A stretch of 64,000 nucleotides of DNA from Botrytis cinerea B05.10 (GCF_000143535.2 NC_037314.1:1302001-1366000), one strand, 5' to 3'; positions 24,582-36,615 are shown, counted from the stretch's first letter. Translations and numbers: made by a program. Notes: generated by a model not told the origin, from the letters alone.

Positions 24582-24950
24582 TATCATAAATGCACCGCAT
24601 TCATATTATTCTTTTTGTCCTTCGAATTCCGGGGGAGATATTACTCTATCCGAAAACATTTAGTTTTCATCCCAACATCAATTTTAAAGTTAGCAGACAA
24701 AGTCTTGTATTATAAATGAACCGCATTCAGTTTATTCTTTATTACCTTCAAATCCCTAGGCAAATATTATCCCGTGCGAGAACAACGAATTTTCATCTCA
24801 ATGAAAGCCTGACATTTACAAATGATCCGCATTCGGATGAACCTTTATTTTCTTTTTTACATATCTGAATAGATATTTTCCGACTGCCAACAGCATACGC
24901 GTTTCCATCTCGATATCCTTAAAATAACTGGCAAAGGTTCTGAGTAATCA
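24582..24950. repeat. Degenerate tandem repeat, three units of about 106-126 bp
   Basis: Three diverged copies share the order: an AAATGNNCCGCATTC block, then a T-rich TTTATTCTTT block, then a TTTTCATC or TTTCCATCTC block, then an AAAGT/GCAGACAAAG or GGCAAAGG block. The CCGCAT anchor occurs near 24595, 24721 and 24827, so spacing is 126 and 106 bp. The copies are clearly related but well diverged, so it is an old tandem duplication. It lies upstream of the APH-fold gene. Confidence 0.65.
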
Positions 24951-25767
24951 GCCACAAGATTCGCAAAATTGTATGACCAAGTGACGAAGCCCTCTGGAAT
25001 CATCATACAATCGTGCATGGTCTTCTCAACCAAATCCACTTCCAGATTTCAAGGATTCGAAAAGAATTATCAATCCAATCTCAATATTACTGAAACTCGT
25101 ATATCTCAGGAGACTGATGAACATACAATTGAAATAGGTCTGAGTTGAAGAGATGCGGGGTTCAATGTACTGTTTGATTACTTCGCTTAAGAGCCCCTTT
25201 GCTCAAACTCGAGAATGACAAAATGCGAACAATTTACCAACATGCAACTTCGGTCTCATATTGCACAATCCTCATTGGTGAAAGAAATATGAATGAAAAT
25301 GTACAATTCGCGATTTTTCTTGTATATCCAGCGGAATCCAACTGTTTTGTTTGAACTTTTATACATCTAAATATACGAGTTTAGTTGTATAAAATTGCTA
25401 CAGCTAAGATGATTCTAGTAAGCAGTATTATTTTGCCAGAGGGTCAAGCGTAGGATATAATATCCATGTTTCTATCTTTCCTATAATCGAGTAGGTGATT
25501 TGCATACACAGTATAGTTTGTATAGAAGAGCTTAGCTACGAAGCTTAATACCTACATCATTTGAATAACTTCGAACAAAATTAGTAATGTTTAGACTCGA
25601 ATTTGATCATGATATTCTAGCTATTCTAATAAAACCATTATATGCATGGAGACTTTATCCATAAACTGAAAGAATAACAGACCGGTTCGAAAGATCTATC
25701 TGATTGATTAATCTCAAAAAAAGCAGATATTTTCACTAACCTCTAAGATTAAGTAAGGAAATAGAAT
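24951..25767. other. Intergenic region, gene-free
   Basis: AT-rich non-coding DNA between the tandem repeat block and the MITE. No open frame with recognisable content on either strand. Confidence 0.4.
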
Positions 25768-25774
25768 AATTAGA

Positions 25775-26326
25775 ACGGTAAAAACCCCGAATGTCATCAT
25801 TCCATATATTGATACCTCAAATAGCACGTGACAGAACGAAATATCATTATTTCGTTAACGTGGTTTATTAGTGAGTGAGTCATATCATTGCTAAACTTAT
25901 AGACTAGCAAGTTTCGAATCTAGTATACAATCTTTTAGGAATTAATGAAATAAAAAAAGAAGGGATACAATTATTAATAAGAATTCAAGAAATTCAATAA
26001 AATAAATTTTATTAGATTATTCCAGAAACTGAAATTAAAATTCAATTTAATAGTATTTCAATGATAAGGGGATTAGCGCTAAAGCTTGATTACCACAACA
26101 AAATCAATTGGAAAACTCTTAAATTGAATTTTATTTTCTGTTATCGAGATAATCCAATACAAATTATTTTGTTGAATTTCTTGAATTCTCATCAATTCCC
26201 GAAAGGTTTTATATTAGATTGAAAGATTGATAAGTGTTACAAAATGCTAGTTGAGGTCACTTTAGTCATAAATCTGACATTTGAGGTATCAATACATGGA
26301 ATGATGACATTCGGGGTTTTTACCGT
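25775..26326. mobile_element. Foldback MITE (non-autonomous DNA transposon)
   Basis: The 552-bp element begins with ACGGTAAAAACCCCGAATGT and ends with its inverted complement. The terminal match extends about 50 bp with a single visible mismatch. Inside, a second pair of inverted segments (an AGAATTCAAGAAATTCAA run near 25980 and its complement near 26180) makes the whole element able to fold into a long hairpin. Perfect 7-bp direct repeats AATTAGA flank it at 25768-25774 and 26327-26333, the expected target-site duplication. It has no coding capacity. The near-identity of its ends suggests a fairly recent insertion. The transposase family that mobilised it is not identified. Confidence 0.88.
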
Positions 26327-26617
26327 AATTAGAAAGAAAATTTCTACTTACTATTTAGCCTGTGAAGAATAATATTTAATGAAAAGAACTACTCGAGTAG
26401 ACTCCGAAGGGATGGCGATTCTTTGAATTATGGTTGCATTCATGTCCAGAAACAATTTTATGTATATGTATATATATGCATGAGCATGATTTGTGCGGTT
26501 GAAGTAATTCAAGTCATGATGTTCAGTGGAAGCATTTTGGGCAAGTGTATACTATATCGTCAAACAGTAGCACACGATGAAGGGGAATTCTGTTATTTTT
26601 GTAAATATCCTTCTGGT

Positions 26618-26666
26618 TTGATTGATTCCATTGATTTCATTAATTTCATTGATTTCATTGATTTGA
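26618..26666. repeat. Minisatellite, unit about 9-10 bp (TTGATTTCA)
   Basis: About five imperfect copies of ATTGATTTC in tandem. It falls inside a small open frame (26423-26692) whose tail is therefore just translated repeat. Confidence 0.7.
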
Positions 26667-27647
26667 GATGCTCATCAGCCAAGAAAGCTTGAAGTGTTTA
26701 TTGACGGGGGACTAGGGGGTAGGTCAATAAGGTTTTCAATGGAGGCTTGATAAAGCTTGAAAGCTTGATGACAAGACCAGGGTATTCGGAATGATTGAGG
26801 CTCTTCACGTGCATGTGCGAGCATTGTCAATTAAACGGTGAAGCATTGGCATTCAAACTTTAATTTTGTCTTGTGTGCATTTAATATCTTTAATATCGTG
26901 CTCCAAAGAAAGTCATGCCAGGTCGTGCTATCAATCCGAGAGCCGTGCAGGAAATGAGAAACTTCATTGGCTGTCCACTTTCGCATAAGCTTCGGATATT
27001 GAGCCATCAAAGCTTATTGTTGGGCTAGCTGACGATAACACAACGTTCGTATAAGGTCGTCGCATCTCCCCACATTCTCCGGTGTGGATGAATGGTTATG
27101 CGACGATCTATACCAGATTGCCGGTACTTTCATCCAGCCAGATCCTCCGTGGTACATCCACAAGTCCACACCGTTGGTAGGTGGGCCAATCTCGAGAAAT
27201 TACATGTGCTGTAGGTTTCGGTCCCTGGCTTCAGCACCCTGGCTTCAGTCTTAAGTTTGTTGGGTCTTATGCGGAAAGAGACAGAAATAGTGAAGCTGAA
27301 TGTTTGAATCCTCTGTCCCACGCTTGCCTGCCCTTTAACCCGAAAACCCGAATCCGAAGTTTCATGGGATTTGGCCCCGGGGATTCATCGGTCCATGATG
27401 AATGGTTGGAGAGAATCAGACGTCGACAAGTCGGGACGCCGTCAAGGTATTATTAAGTTCAAGGTGGGGAGGCAGGTTGTACGGTACAACAACGGGTGAC
27501 GTACAGGAACACTGACGCCAGGATGGGTCGTTTGCGGTTGGGGTATGGTGTTGTCGATGCAAGTATCTGTCGCGGCTTCACACCGGCTCATCACGATATT
27601 GAGATCATGCGAGAAACCCGAATAGGTAGTCAACTGGAAGAAATGTC

Positions 27648-27652
27648 TATAA
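27648..27652 (+). promoter_or_regulatory. TATA-like box of the secreted-protein gene
   Basis: TATAA in the context TCTATAAGA lies 116 bp upstream of the ATG at 27768, followed by a pyrimidine-rich stretch with CACC and CAAC elements. Placement fits a fungal core promoter; it is an inference from position. Confidence 0.4.
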
Positions 27653-27767
27653 GAAGACGAGTTCCCGGCTGAAGGATATTCTCTACACCAGCTATCTCTC
27701 CAACAACATCCAAAACATTATCTACACTTCACCAATTTTATCCAAAGTCCTTTTCACTACCGTCAAA

Positions 27768-28111
27768 ATGGTCCGCATCTCCTCCATCGTCATGTTCTTC
27801 CTTGCCAGCGCTTTATCAGTGCAAGCATGCACCTATTGCCAGTGCGAATTCTCAAACGGTGATCACTGCTGTGTCTATTCGGTAAGTCCTAGAAGGCTTT
27901 AAGTCTATATCCACGAAGTTGAAATCATCCTGTGTTCTAACATTTTAAATAGGATGCTGAAATTGGCAACCTCGATTGCCCAACCTATTGCGCTAATGCT
28001 CATCGCGCAGATGGTGCAGCTGGTGGTGGAACTGCATGCGCAGCTGGAGGAAAATACAAGTGCGCGAGTGCTTTCACAGCTCTTGATCGTACCCCATGTT
28101 ACAAGCAGTAA
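27768..28111 (+). CDS. Small cysteine-rich secreted protein (effector-like)
   Basis: Two exons (27768-27881, 27953-28111) give 90 residues. Residues 1-20 form a clear signal peptide: basic MVR, a hydrophobic core, and a cleavage site after VQA. The mature 70-residue chain has 10 cysteines, starting CTYCQC and then a CC pair, with the last near the C-terminus in PCYKQ. A Gly/Ala-rich loop (about 60-70) lies between cysteines. The intron sits between the codons for Ser38 and Asp39, in phase 0, with GTAAGT and AAATAG ends. An even number of cysteines and small size are typical of secreted fungal effectors or antimicrobial-like proteins stabilised by disulfides. Family not recognised. It stands alone in a gene-poor, transposon-bearing stretch. 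Confidence 0.82.
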
Positions 28112-30811
28112 GAATCTCCGATGGGATGGAGAGTTCTGATGGATGGTTGGAGGAAGGGTTTCATGGGAATCGCATTATTGTGTCTCAAGACTCCCTCATT
28201 TTGTAGTTATAGCAAAGTCAGATGGTCGGGAGTGTGGTCAGAAGTAGAGGAATATCAGAAGAATCGTTGCTTGAATAAGTAATTTTTTTAATGTGAGAAA
28301 TGACGCCAGATACAATAAGGCCATAAGTGCAACAGCCAGAAAATAGTCATGCAGAGTCTACTGAAGACCAAAACTTGTCTTTTATTTCCAGACATACGTG
28401 TAAAACGCAATGAAGTTGTTTCTTGCTTGCCCCTTTGGTGGTTTCTGATAAGAGTATCGAGACACTGATCTGTTGCTTGGAAAACTGGTTCCATGGCTAT
28501 ATAAATTCTCTTTGTAAAATCGGGATTACATTATGAGATCCGGAGGATTGGTGCAAGTGAACTTCACAAACCCAATTTTGGGAGCAGATGTATACACATT
28601 CATGAAGATGAACAACAAGCCATCGATTCCTCGTATGTACGTTGTTGTTTCTATGCTGATTGTTTGTGGCAAGACTTTTGTCATGAGCAGATGGATATTG
28701 TATATATCCATAGACACGATAACTAGTAGGCAGATTAGCTACAGATGTATAGATAGATATCAACATCAACATCATAAATCATTTTGATGAAGAATGCAGA
28801 CATGTAGCTACATACTATGAGATTGACCAATAACTATAGGTCATATGACGTATCACGTGTGTATGCATATATTATTTCTATCTTTGACTCCAGAATTGTG
28901 TGTGCTGAGTATTGAATTATTAATAAAAATTTACTCCATCGCAGAGATCTAGGGCCAAATCGTATTGCTAGGTATCTTTGCACAATTGAAGAACGCTAGA
29001 ATAATACAGATTGTTGTCCTCTCTGGCGGGGCGACTCCGTTGCAATTGGGTGGTATTAAATGGTTTCCTGCCATTTCAAAATCCAGACACCATCAAGTGG
29101 CCATCATAGTGATGCATGCCGTCAAATAAACACATAGCTTGGTATACCTTGCATCTACGGTCTCCAGTCAGACATGCTACCCGGAGAGCTGACGAATGAG
29201 CTCCAACGCTATGCTTCAATTCTCTTTACATGCTGGTTTTGATGTGAACAGGTTTGTTCTTCCCAAAGTACTTAGAGAGAGAAATACTGGAGGAAGTGTC
29301 AAACTTACAACAGGCACAAGACAAGAACTACCTGAATTATAGTCTGGCTTCGGATATGAGATCTACTTGCATAGTTTAGATAGGGAATTCATAAAGCACA
29401 CCGAAGAGCAAATGTACAACGGTTTTTCTATATGAGAGACGAGACTTTGGAGAATTTCTTTGCGGGTTTTCTACTTTCCATGAGTGGGTTTACTTGGAAT
29501 CATCTAGTAATGGTTAGCCTGCGACTTGAAGAAATGTATTGCATATATCTATGACGAAGCATTATGTCATTGCAAACTAGCCATGCCTAGGTTGGCATTT
29601 CCATCCCAGATCTAGACTACCATCAAGATACACGAATTATGACTTGTGAAAAACATCTATCATCGTCTAGTCAACACCAACCAATAGCCGGCTCTGGATA
29701 TTCCAAGTTTCTAAGTTGTTGTAAGAGAATAGAGTTTTATTTTATATATTCTCGTGAGATTCAGAAGGGGACTTCTTTTGTGATTTGGAGTGAGACTCAA
29801 AGTTCCGCACACCAGTACATTTGTTTCACGAAGAAACATGTTACATTTCTACATACTCGTACTATATCTCCAAGGATAGAAGCTTAGAACTGTTAAATAT
29901 AGTGGGTCATTCCTTGATGATATCCGATCGCGGTTAATCTAACATAGATTTACGCAACCAGAGATGATGATAAATATCTTGATGTATCCTCATTTTTGGT
30001 ACAGAACAGTTGTTCATTCAGGTGATTATAGAGCATTCTGATATATCTTCAAGCTATGGCAGAGTTTTGCCTTAAGAGAGAAATTTGATAGTCAAGTAAA
30101 ATGGGACACTACTCCTAAACAATTTCATTCCTTTCAACGAAACTCCATGAATGGAATAGAATACATTGACATATTCTCTGGTATCGACAAGAATATAACA
30201 AGCGCAAAGCAAACAATCATAACATTACCGAGATGCAAATTTATTTCTGGTTTTGGCAAATATAACATGGTACTGCTTTTAGGCAGTGAGATTACCTTGT
30301 CTAGTCTCTAGTCCGATGAGACCACATCAACGTTTACAATCTTATGAGTATAATTCCAATACCATCACACTATCACAGTCCCTGCAATTGAGAAGCATGT
30401 ATTTTATACTCTGTCACTCCTAGGTTGCATTCACGGTTAATGGAACGAAATCAAAATCACAATCAATGAACAATTCTTATGTATATCTTATTTAGTATTC
30501 ATCTATAGGAGATATCTCTATCCTTTCCCATCCACAATCAAACTCAAAATACTACCGAATTCATTTGATAGTAGTAGACATTATACTATGAATTCTCTCT
30601 ACTCAAACCGCGCTAGAGTCCAAACTATGCGGGTATAGAGGAGCATATAACTATCTAATCATCAACCGAATGCTCATACAAAATCTGAAAATCCTATATC
30701 CCGTATTCCTTCCAAATACATGCAGGTAAAACTAATTACTCCCAATCAATTTTCCAATCTCTCAACATCCCAATCTCTCCATCTCCTAATCATACAACCC
30801 TCTCAATCTCC
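28112..30811. other. Large gene-poor intergenic region
   Basis: About 2.7 kb with only short chance open frames on both strands. No similarity to known families, transposases or RNA genes was recognised. Confidence 0.45.
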
Positions 30812-33802
30812 TTAGAAACGTCCTTTATCATTGAAACGCTTAGGATCAATAAGATGACCTTGAATGACCGGTGCTTCGCCAGAAACTTTGTTTTCGGTAT
30901 ATTCATTCATGATTCTCAACCGCTCTGCATTTTCCTTCACCTCTGCTTCCTTCCTAGCTTCACCTGTAAGCTTGCCTGAACAATCAAACTTCCTATCCCA
31001 ATGAAATTTTCCATTACCATCTGGAACAGACTTTCTCGGTGCATCGCCTGCAACTGTAGTTCGTGCTTTCTTGATGACATGTTCTCTCGTGAGAGCAGGA
31101 ATAGCTGGGATATCAGAAGCAGGTCGCTTTCTCGAAGTTGTAGGCCGAGGTGGATTAGCTGCGGTAGAGACATTGGAGGGGTGGGTTGTCTTTCTGCCTT
31201 TATCATAGGCCGAGACAAGCTTTTCGGGAGCCTGGATGGAAGCAACGGGTTTCTTGGCTGCAAGCTTTTCGGGAGTCTGGATGGAAGCGACGGGTTTCTT
31301 GGCTGTGAGAATCTTTCTTCTATCGATAGCGGCCTTCTGAATGAAGGGGCCTCGCATGACTTGAGCCTCTCTAGCAGCAGTAGTAGCGAGGAACTTTTTT
31401 CTATCGTTAGTGAACTTCTGAATGGGGGGAGCTCTCATGGTTTCAACCTCTGTAGTAGTAGTAGTATCAGCTACTACCTGTGCCTTTTTCTGAATGGCAG
31501 GTGCTCGCACAGCTTCAGCCTTTTGATTAGTAGTATCAGCTACTACCTGTGTTTTCTTTTGAATGACAGGGGCTCGCATAGCTTCAGCCTTTTTATTAGT
31601 AGTATCAGCTACTACCTGTGCCTTTTTCTGAATGGCAGGGGCTAGCATGGCTTCAACCTCTTTATTGGTAGTAGCAGCAGCAGCTACCTGTGTCTTCTTC
31701 TGAGCGATTTGTTTCTTCTGCTTATTTTCCACAGATGTTTGTCGCGAAATGGCGGCATTGGCTTTAACAACAAGCTCCGTCTGGGCCTTGAATTCAGCAT
31801 TGTGGCGCTGCTTATCTTCCTGGCGCGAGGTCTTTTCTTGCGCCAGCAGCATTCTCAAATCATCATTGCTTTCCTTCTCGTCCGCCAATTGCTTGGTCAA
31901 AACTTGATTGGCCTTTCTCTGATCTATCAATCTCTTGTATCGCGCATCGGTCTTCTTCTTGAGTCGGGCTTCATCCTCACGGCGTTGGATGGCTTTCTTT
32001 GCCTCAAGCTTGCGACGTCTAACATCGGCCTGGTGTAAGCCCTTTTGGAATGCAAGCTCTTCTGTTAATGCTTTGTTGGCAGCTTCAAGCTCTTGCAAAG
32101 AAAGCGGGGTGGCAGGCGTATCTGGAGCAACAGTACTAGGAAGAGTCTTGGTGTCCGGCGCGGAAGTGTTGGTAGCGGAAGAAGCAGTCGAACGAGCTCC
32201 AGATGAAGATGAACGAGCAGAAATAATTGCTTCAGCATCCTTCAAGACTTGAACACCCGCAGGTCCATATTCAAGAGAATCAGCTTTGAAGATTGTGAAA
32301 TTATGGTTATTATCCTGAGGAGAAGAGAAGTTGCCATAATGCAGCATAGCATCGATTTCAGAGCTTTGTGTGTTGGCAGTATTGGCGGTGGTGAAGAAAT
32401 CGGCACCAATCTTCTCAGTATTGTTCAAGGGGGCGACGTTCTGGTTTGGAATGCCAGCCCAGGTGAAGAAGTCATTGACGCTGTTGGTGTTCTGTTGTGG
32501 GGTTGTATTTTCAACAGCCGAATCGCTGTCAAAGGCGCAGTTGGAATCAGCCATGTATGCGTCAAAATCAAAAGATCCGTAAATGTCATTGAGACCAGTG
32601 TTGTTGAGTGGTTGATCGGCAAATGAGAGGCCGGGAAGAGAAAGATCAGGAAGTGGAAGCTGTTCTTGCGAAGGTGCGTCTGCATAGATAGACTTGTATG
32701 TATGAGATTCATAAGCCGCTCCGGGAGCTTGACCATAGATAGCAGCTGGAACACCAAAAATATTGAGTGAGGCGTTGGTCGTAGCAGTATTAGTCAAAGG
32801 AGAGGTGTTGTTTCTAGCAACCTGAGTGGCACCGAGAGAAGTAGATCCTTGATGACGATGATAAATCTTTTTGGTACGTCTAGTAGCCTTATCAGTATGG
32901 ATATTTGGCATACCAGCGGCAGCATAGTTTGCAGCAGTAAGAGAAAGGTCCATGGTACCATTGCGAGGAGTAGAGCCCAGTTGAAGTGGAATGTTGGATG
33001 TGCGAGGAAGACCGCGAGCTTGTCGATCGAGATATCGTTGAAGGCCGATGTTACCGGCAGCTTGGACTTTAGCGAGGCCATGAACAGAGACTGCGGATTC
33101 GAACGAAGGGTTTTCACTCAATCGTTGGCGAAGAGGATTCTTGGGTGTGAAATTCTTCTTTCGAGAGGGCGTGTTTGGTGATGAGATAATTTCAGACTCA
33201 TTCTGTGAAGCCATGTCGAATTGAAGATGTGCGTATGTATCACTAAAAGGACCGGCCTTAGATAGTGCAGTAGTTGGAAATGCATAGTTGGTGGCATCAT
33301 CATTATCATTGGCGGTTTGATTGAAATTGATCATGGTTTCCATGAGATCAAAAGCAGATTCGGTGGTAGCAGGCGTAGCCTTCTTAACGTATGGGCGCTT
33401 GAGAAGACCGACTTGATTGGCAGGTGATTTTTGGGAAACGATGGTAGTTGGACCATGAATGACACCATTGTTCAAGCCAAGACTGCTGTGATTTCGAAAC
33501 TGTGCCTCAAAGTAAACAGAGTTTTTGACTATGGCGCTGATTAGCAAGAGTTGTAATCGTAGCGAATGATTTGAAGTACCATAATTGTCCCATTCATGTT
33601 GTCCGAGAGAAGCATAATGATTTCCATTAGCATGAGCTCTGAGCTCAGCAAGGTTCATAACACGCTCAAGAGCACGACTAGCATGTCCGAGAGGGAAGCA
33701 AAGAGCGCAGACCCATCCTTTGGTGGTCTGGACGCACTTGGTATCGGCAGATTTCTTCTGGGCAGAAGTGGGGGCGCTGTTTTTTGCTTGTGTTGCAGAC
33801 AT
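30812..33802 (-). CDS. Large low-complexity orphan protein with C-terminal repeats and coiled coil
   Basis: The frame is open from 33904, but I choose the ATG at 33802 (MSATQAKN). The 34 residues before it are a hydrophobic stretch without signal logic, and probably leader. The product is about 996 residues. The N-terminal 100 residues hold CVQTTKGWVCALC with a later His pair, a possible small metal site. A long Asn/Ser/Thr-rich disordered middle follows. A Lys/Glu/Ala-rich coiled-coil segment starts near residue 590 and contains about four copies of a 23-residue unit (IQKKAQVVADTTNKKAEAM pattern), plus two copies of KKPVASIQ-x-PEKL. The C-terminus is basic, with SRKRPASDIPA, suggesting nuclear or nucleic-acid association. 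No intron is needed. Function unknown; probably lineage-restricted. Confidence 0.75.
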   Translation of the reverse strand: MSATQAKNSAPTSAQKKSADTKCVQTTKGWVCALCFPLGHASRALERVMNLAELRAHANGNHYASLGQHEWDNYGTSNHSLRLQLLLISAIVKNSVYFEAQFRNHSSLGLNNGVIHGPTTIVSQKSPANQVGLLKRPYVKKATPATTESAFDLMETMINFNQTANDNDDATNYAFPTTALSKAGPFSDTYAHLQFDMASQNESEIISSPNTPSRKKNFTPKNPLRQRLSENPSFESAVSVHGLAKVQAAGNIGLQRYLDRQARGLPRTSNIPLQLGSTPRNGTMDLSLTAANYAAAGMPNIHTDKATRRTKKIYHRHQGSTSLGATQVARNNTSPLTNTATTNASLNIFGVPAAIYGQAPGAAYESHTYKSIYADAPSQEQLPLPDLSLPGLSFADQPLNNTGLNDIYGSFDFDAYMADSNCAFDSDSAVENTTPQQNTNSVNDFFTWAGIPNQNVAPLNNTEKIGADFFTTANTANTQSSEIDAMLHYGNFSSPQDNNHNFTIFKADSLEYGPAGVQVLKDAEAIISARSSSSGARSTASSATNTSAPDTKTLPSTVAPDTPATPLSLQELEAANKALTEELAFQKGLHQADVRRRKLEAKKAIQRREDEARLKKKTDARYKRLIDQRKANQVLTKQLADEKESNDDLRMLLAQEKTSRQEDKQRHNAEFKAQTELVVKANAAISRQTSVENKQKKQIAQKKTQVAAAATTNKEVEAMLAPAIQKKAQVVADTTNKKAEAMRAPVIQKKTQVVADTTNQKAEAVRAPAIQKKAQVVADTTTTTEVETMRAPPIQKFTNDRKKFLATTAAREAQVMRGPFIQKAAIDRRKILTAKKPVASIQTPEKLAAKKPVASIQAPEKLVSAYDKGRKTTHPSNVSTAANPPRPTTSRKRPASDIPAIPALTREHVIKKARTTVAGDAPRKSVPDGNGKFHWDRKFDCSGKLTGEARKEAEVKENAERLRIMNEYTENKVSGEAPVIQGHLIDPKRFNDKGRF
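31330..31720. repeat. Coding tandem repeat of about 69 bp inside the orphan gene
   Basis: Direct copies of a 69-72 bp unit encode the 23-24 residue IQKK-Q-VADTT-KAEA--AP repeat. Three units are nearly identical and the outer ones diverged. The high DNA similarity suggests recent unit duplication and likely copy-number variation between strains. Confidence 0.75.
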
Positions 33803-36615
33803 CTTGAAGTAGCTGCGGAGTAGGTTGATAGATAACAGCAAGAATATGAGGAGATTCATAAAAAGCGTTGGTATGTTGATCGTATCGAAGAAGTTCTTAA
33901 ACAAAGTCGTCGCGATTGATACACTTTGCGATAAAGGTTGTAGAAGTAGTTCTTCCAGGTATTTGGTGTGATGGTAACAAGAATCGAGGTTGAAAATAGG
34001 ATTGGTAAGTTTTCGTTCGAGTTGAGTTGTTACTTGAGATTGTAGAAGTGGGGAGGTTGTGAGTTTAAGTACTGAAGATTCTTAACACTGGTGTTGTTGA
34101 AGTTCTTGAGTAACTATCAAATAAGATAGAGATTAGAAAAAATTTCGAGTTGGGGCAGATGAAGGCTTATAAGGGATTTCGAAATTCCTCAGAATTCTTA
34201 GCGTCAAAAGAGTTAGCCGTATGTAAATAGGTACGGTTGGTATGGTTGGCACCGTAAACTTTAATACGGTAGAAGTCAATTCCCCTTATATTCGCTCTCT
34301 GCGACAACAAGTACGGCGAGAGGTATGTTTGTAAGCAGGAGGTGGAATACGGCGATTCGGGGAGCATTAGAGTGTATAGACACATAAAGTCTCAAAAGAC
34401 CGTAGACTGCAACTGGCACAAGCGGCTTCAACAAAGTGTCTGATGATACACAAGTAATGGGAGTTTGGGGGAAATTGAAAGATCGAAGCGTTGTTTTGAC
34501 CAGATCGTGAGATGAAGAAACAATTACGCTCAATTGACGTCGATCTTTCTATCCACTCGTCGTTCGCGTTTGTAGGAAGAAGAAAAAAGGGGAAATATTC
34601 AGGATCTTCAGATGTTTGTTGATTGTGCGAAGAAATTAAGCTGACAAAGATGAATTTCATCCGTCGTCTTGGATTTGCGTAACATCGATGTAAGGAGGCT
34701 GGTAGAAATTAACATAGATGATATGTCGTCGCTGGTGTTCGAAGGTGAAACAGACTGAAGTCCTTCGTTTAACCAATGGTGAAGGACTTTACGATATTCG
34801 CCAGACATCTTATCTTCATCTCTTCCCAGGCCCCCCTTCAAATTCGAAGATCTCGATAGAAGCATCATAAAGCTTAATTTGAATCACACAGAATACGAGT
34901 ATATATGGACTTAGCATACGATCTCTATACTTTCTCTCTTCTGTTGCGACCTGAAGATTGCTCTGGCCTGGGCTATAATGTAACACACCGCCTCACACTA
35001 TCTTCAGCTTCAAATGTGAAGCTTCATCCTTGTGACGTTATTTCACCAAAGAGTTTTGTCAAAATACGCTTTCTACTCCTGTCCCATATTTTCCCGACAA
35101 GCTCATCGCTAAGGCTGTTGACGTTACCAACAACACGTGACCAACTTCCTCGAGAAGCGAAGGGGTAAACCTTGGCATTGAAGGTGTCAAAATGAGAGTG
35201 TCTTTTATAGACGTAAACTTTGAATGTGCTCCCATCACAATCCGTGGTTTAGTTTGATTTCAATACCTCCAATCAATAGCCCATCGTTTCAACATTCAAA
35301 TTGACCAATTCACTTTATTCACATCACTCATAGACACACCTACTCACTTTCCTTTTCCGCCAAACTTCACATTCACTTTCCAAGCAAATTCCCCAAACCG
35401 AGCATTTCTAACCGTATACCAAAATAAAATTCACAGACAACCGTATAATCCATCTTCAATGATTGAACTACTATCAAACATAAGCAACAAGGCAGCCACA
35501 TGGATTTTGTGTTCGCGCAATCACGCAAAACTCCCCGCCGTGAAATCCCCAGGTACGGTTCGGTTCAAAACATCGAGAACGCCGTACAGAGTTCTTGGTC
35601 ATCTAGATTAGTAAGACGCGAGTGTGCTGTAGTGTTCGAGGTAGTGGCACCAGGGCGGTGAGAATTCAGAAGTGCTGTGTCGCCTGGACAACACCTGTCA
35701 GTTAGAAGCGCATGGGCGGTTAGCAAGTCGTCTTCAATTTCAGAAATAGAGGACCAGTTGGTGACTTTTGTTTCTCTTGACTCGCTATTTCACATAAGGC
35801 TCATTTATTGTAAAAGGGAAAAAAGAGGGCAATTATGAGAACGTCACATAGATGGGCGATAGTTACGGTAACTCACAGCATGATCTTTTTATCCTTCCTT
35901 TCTCATTTGATAGATTCATGGCACCTGTTTCTTACATCAAATATCCTTAGTGATGCTTTTCTCTTATTAATATGCATCGTTCTAGTTACAATGAACGAAA
36001 GTTTCCAGCATGATAGGAACAATTTCTTATTTCAAGAGCCGAAACAGATTACATTTCGACACACAGCGAACATGCATCGCAGACACTTACATAAAATTAC
36101 TATGCAGATATGTATTCAATCCAAAAAAATTATGAATCCGGCGAAATTTGACATAGAATGATAATGATTCCCCTCATCACTTAATTTTTCCGATCCAAAA
36201 CAAAGAAGACTAATGACATCAGATACCACTACAAAGTATCAAAAAACTCCCAATCTTCTGCACAACAAACACACCAGACCAGACCGAACCAGACCAGACT
36301 CCAAAAAATACAAAACCATCCATCTTGATTCTCTATCGAACAGCTTGAATTAAGACTAAAAACTTTGGATATCATAGCAATTAATTATAAATAGTATTAT
36401 GCCCTGCACAACCCATCTCCTTCAAGACCCCTCCCCCGCCCCCGCCCCTTCCTCTACCAATCTATCCTTATATATTCCAGTTCCAATAAAGTGCCTCTCT
36501 AAACTTTCCAGCCTCCCTGGCTCCCACCAAAAAAATAGAAAAAATATGAACGCTAGCCGCCAAATATATGCAAGAGCAGAGCAGAGCAAAGCCGATACTG
36601 ACATTGCCAAGTAGC
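33803..36615. other. Intergenic region between two divergent-function minus-strand genes
   Basis: About 2.8 kb. It includes the likely long leader and promoter of the orphan gene. Minus-strand frames at 34367-34868 are short and unrecognised. A short ACCAGACCAGACC-type repeat lies near 36267-36300. No gene supported. Confidence 0.4.

Larger units (their letters stand above)
26334..27767. other. Intergenic region upstream of the cysteine-rich secreted protein gene
   Basis: No gene recognised. It includes a TTGATTTCA-type minisatellite (listed separately), and the proximal promoter of the small secreted protein gene at its right end. Confidence 0.4.

Noticed and set aside
26423..26692. 89-codon plus-strand frame after the MITE
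   Set aside because: Its C-terminal part is translated minisatellite, and the rest lacks protein character.
31001..31645. 214-codon plus-strand frame with Ser/Ile/Tyr repeats
   Set aside because: It is the antisense shadow of the repeat-encoding part of the minus-strand orphan gene.
34367..34868. Minus-strand frames of 86-97 codons upstream of the orphan gene
   Set aside because: Overlapping frames with no recognisable motif or splice structure; not enough support for a gene.
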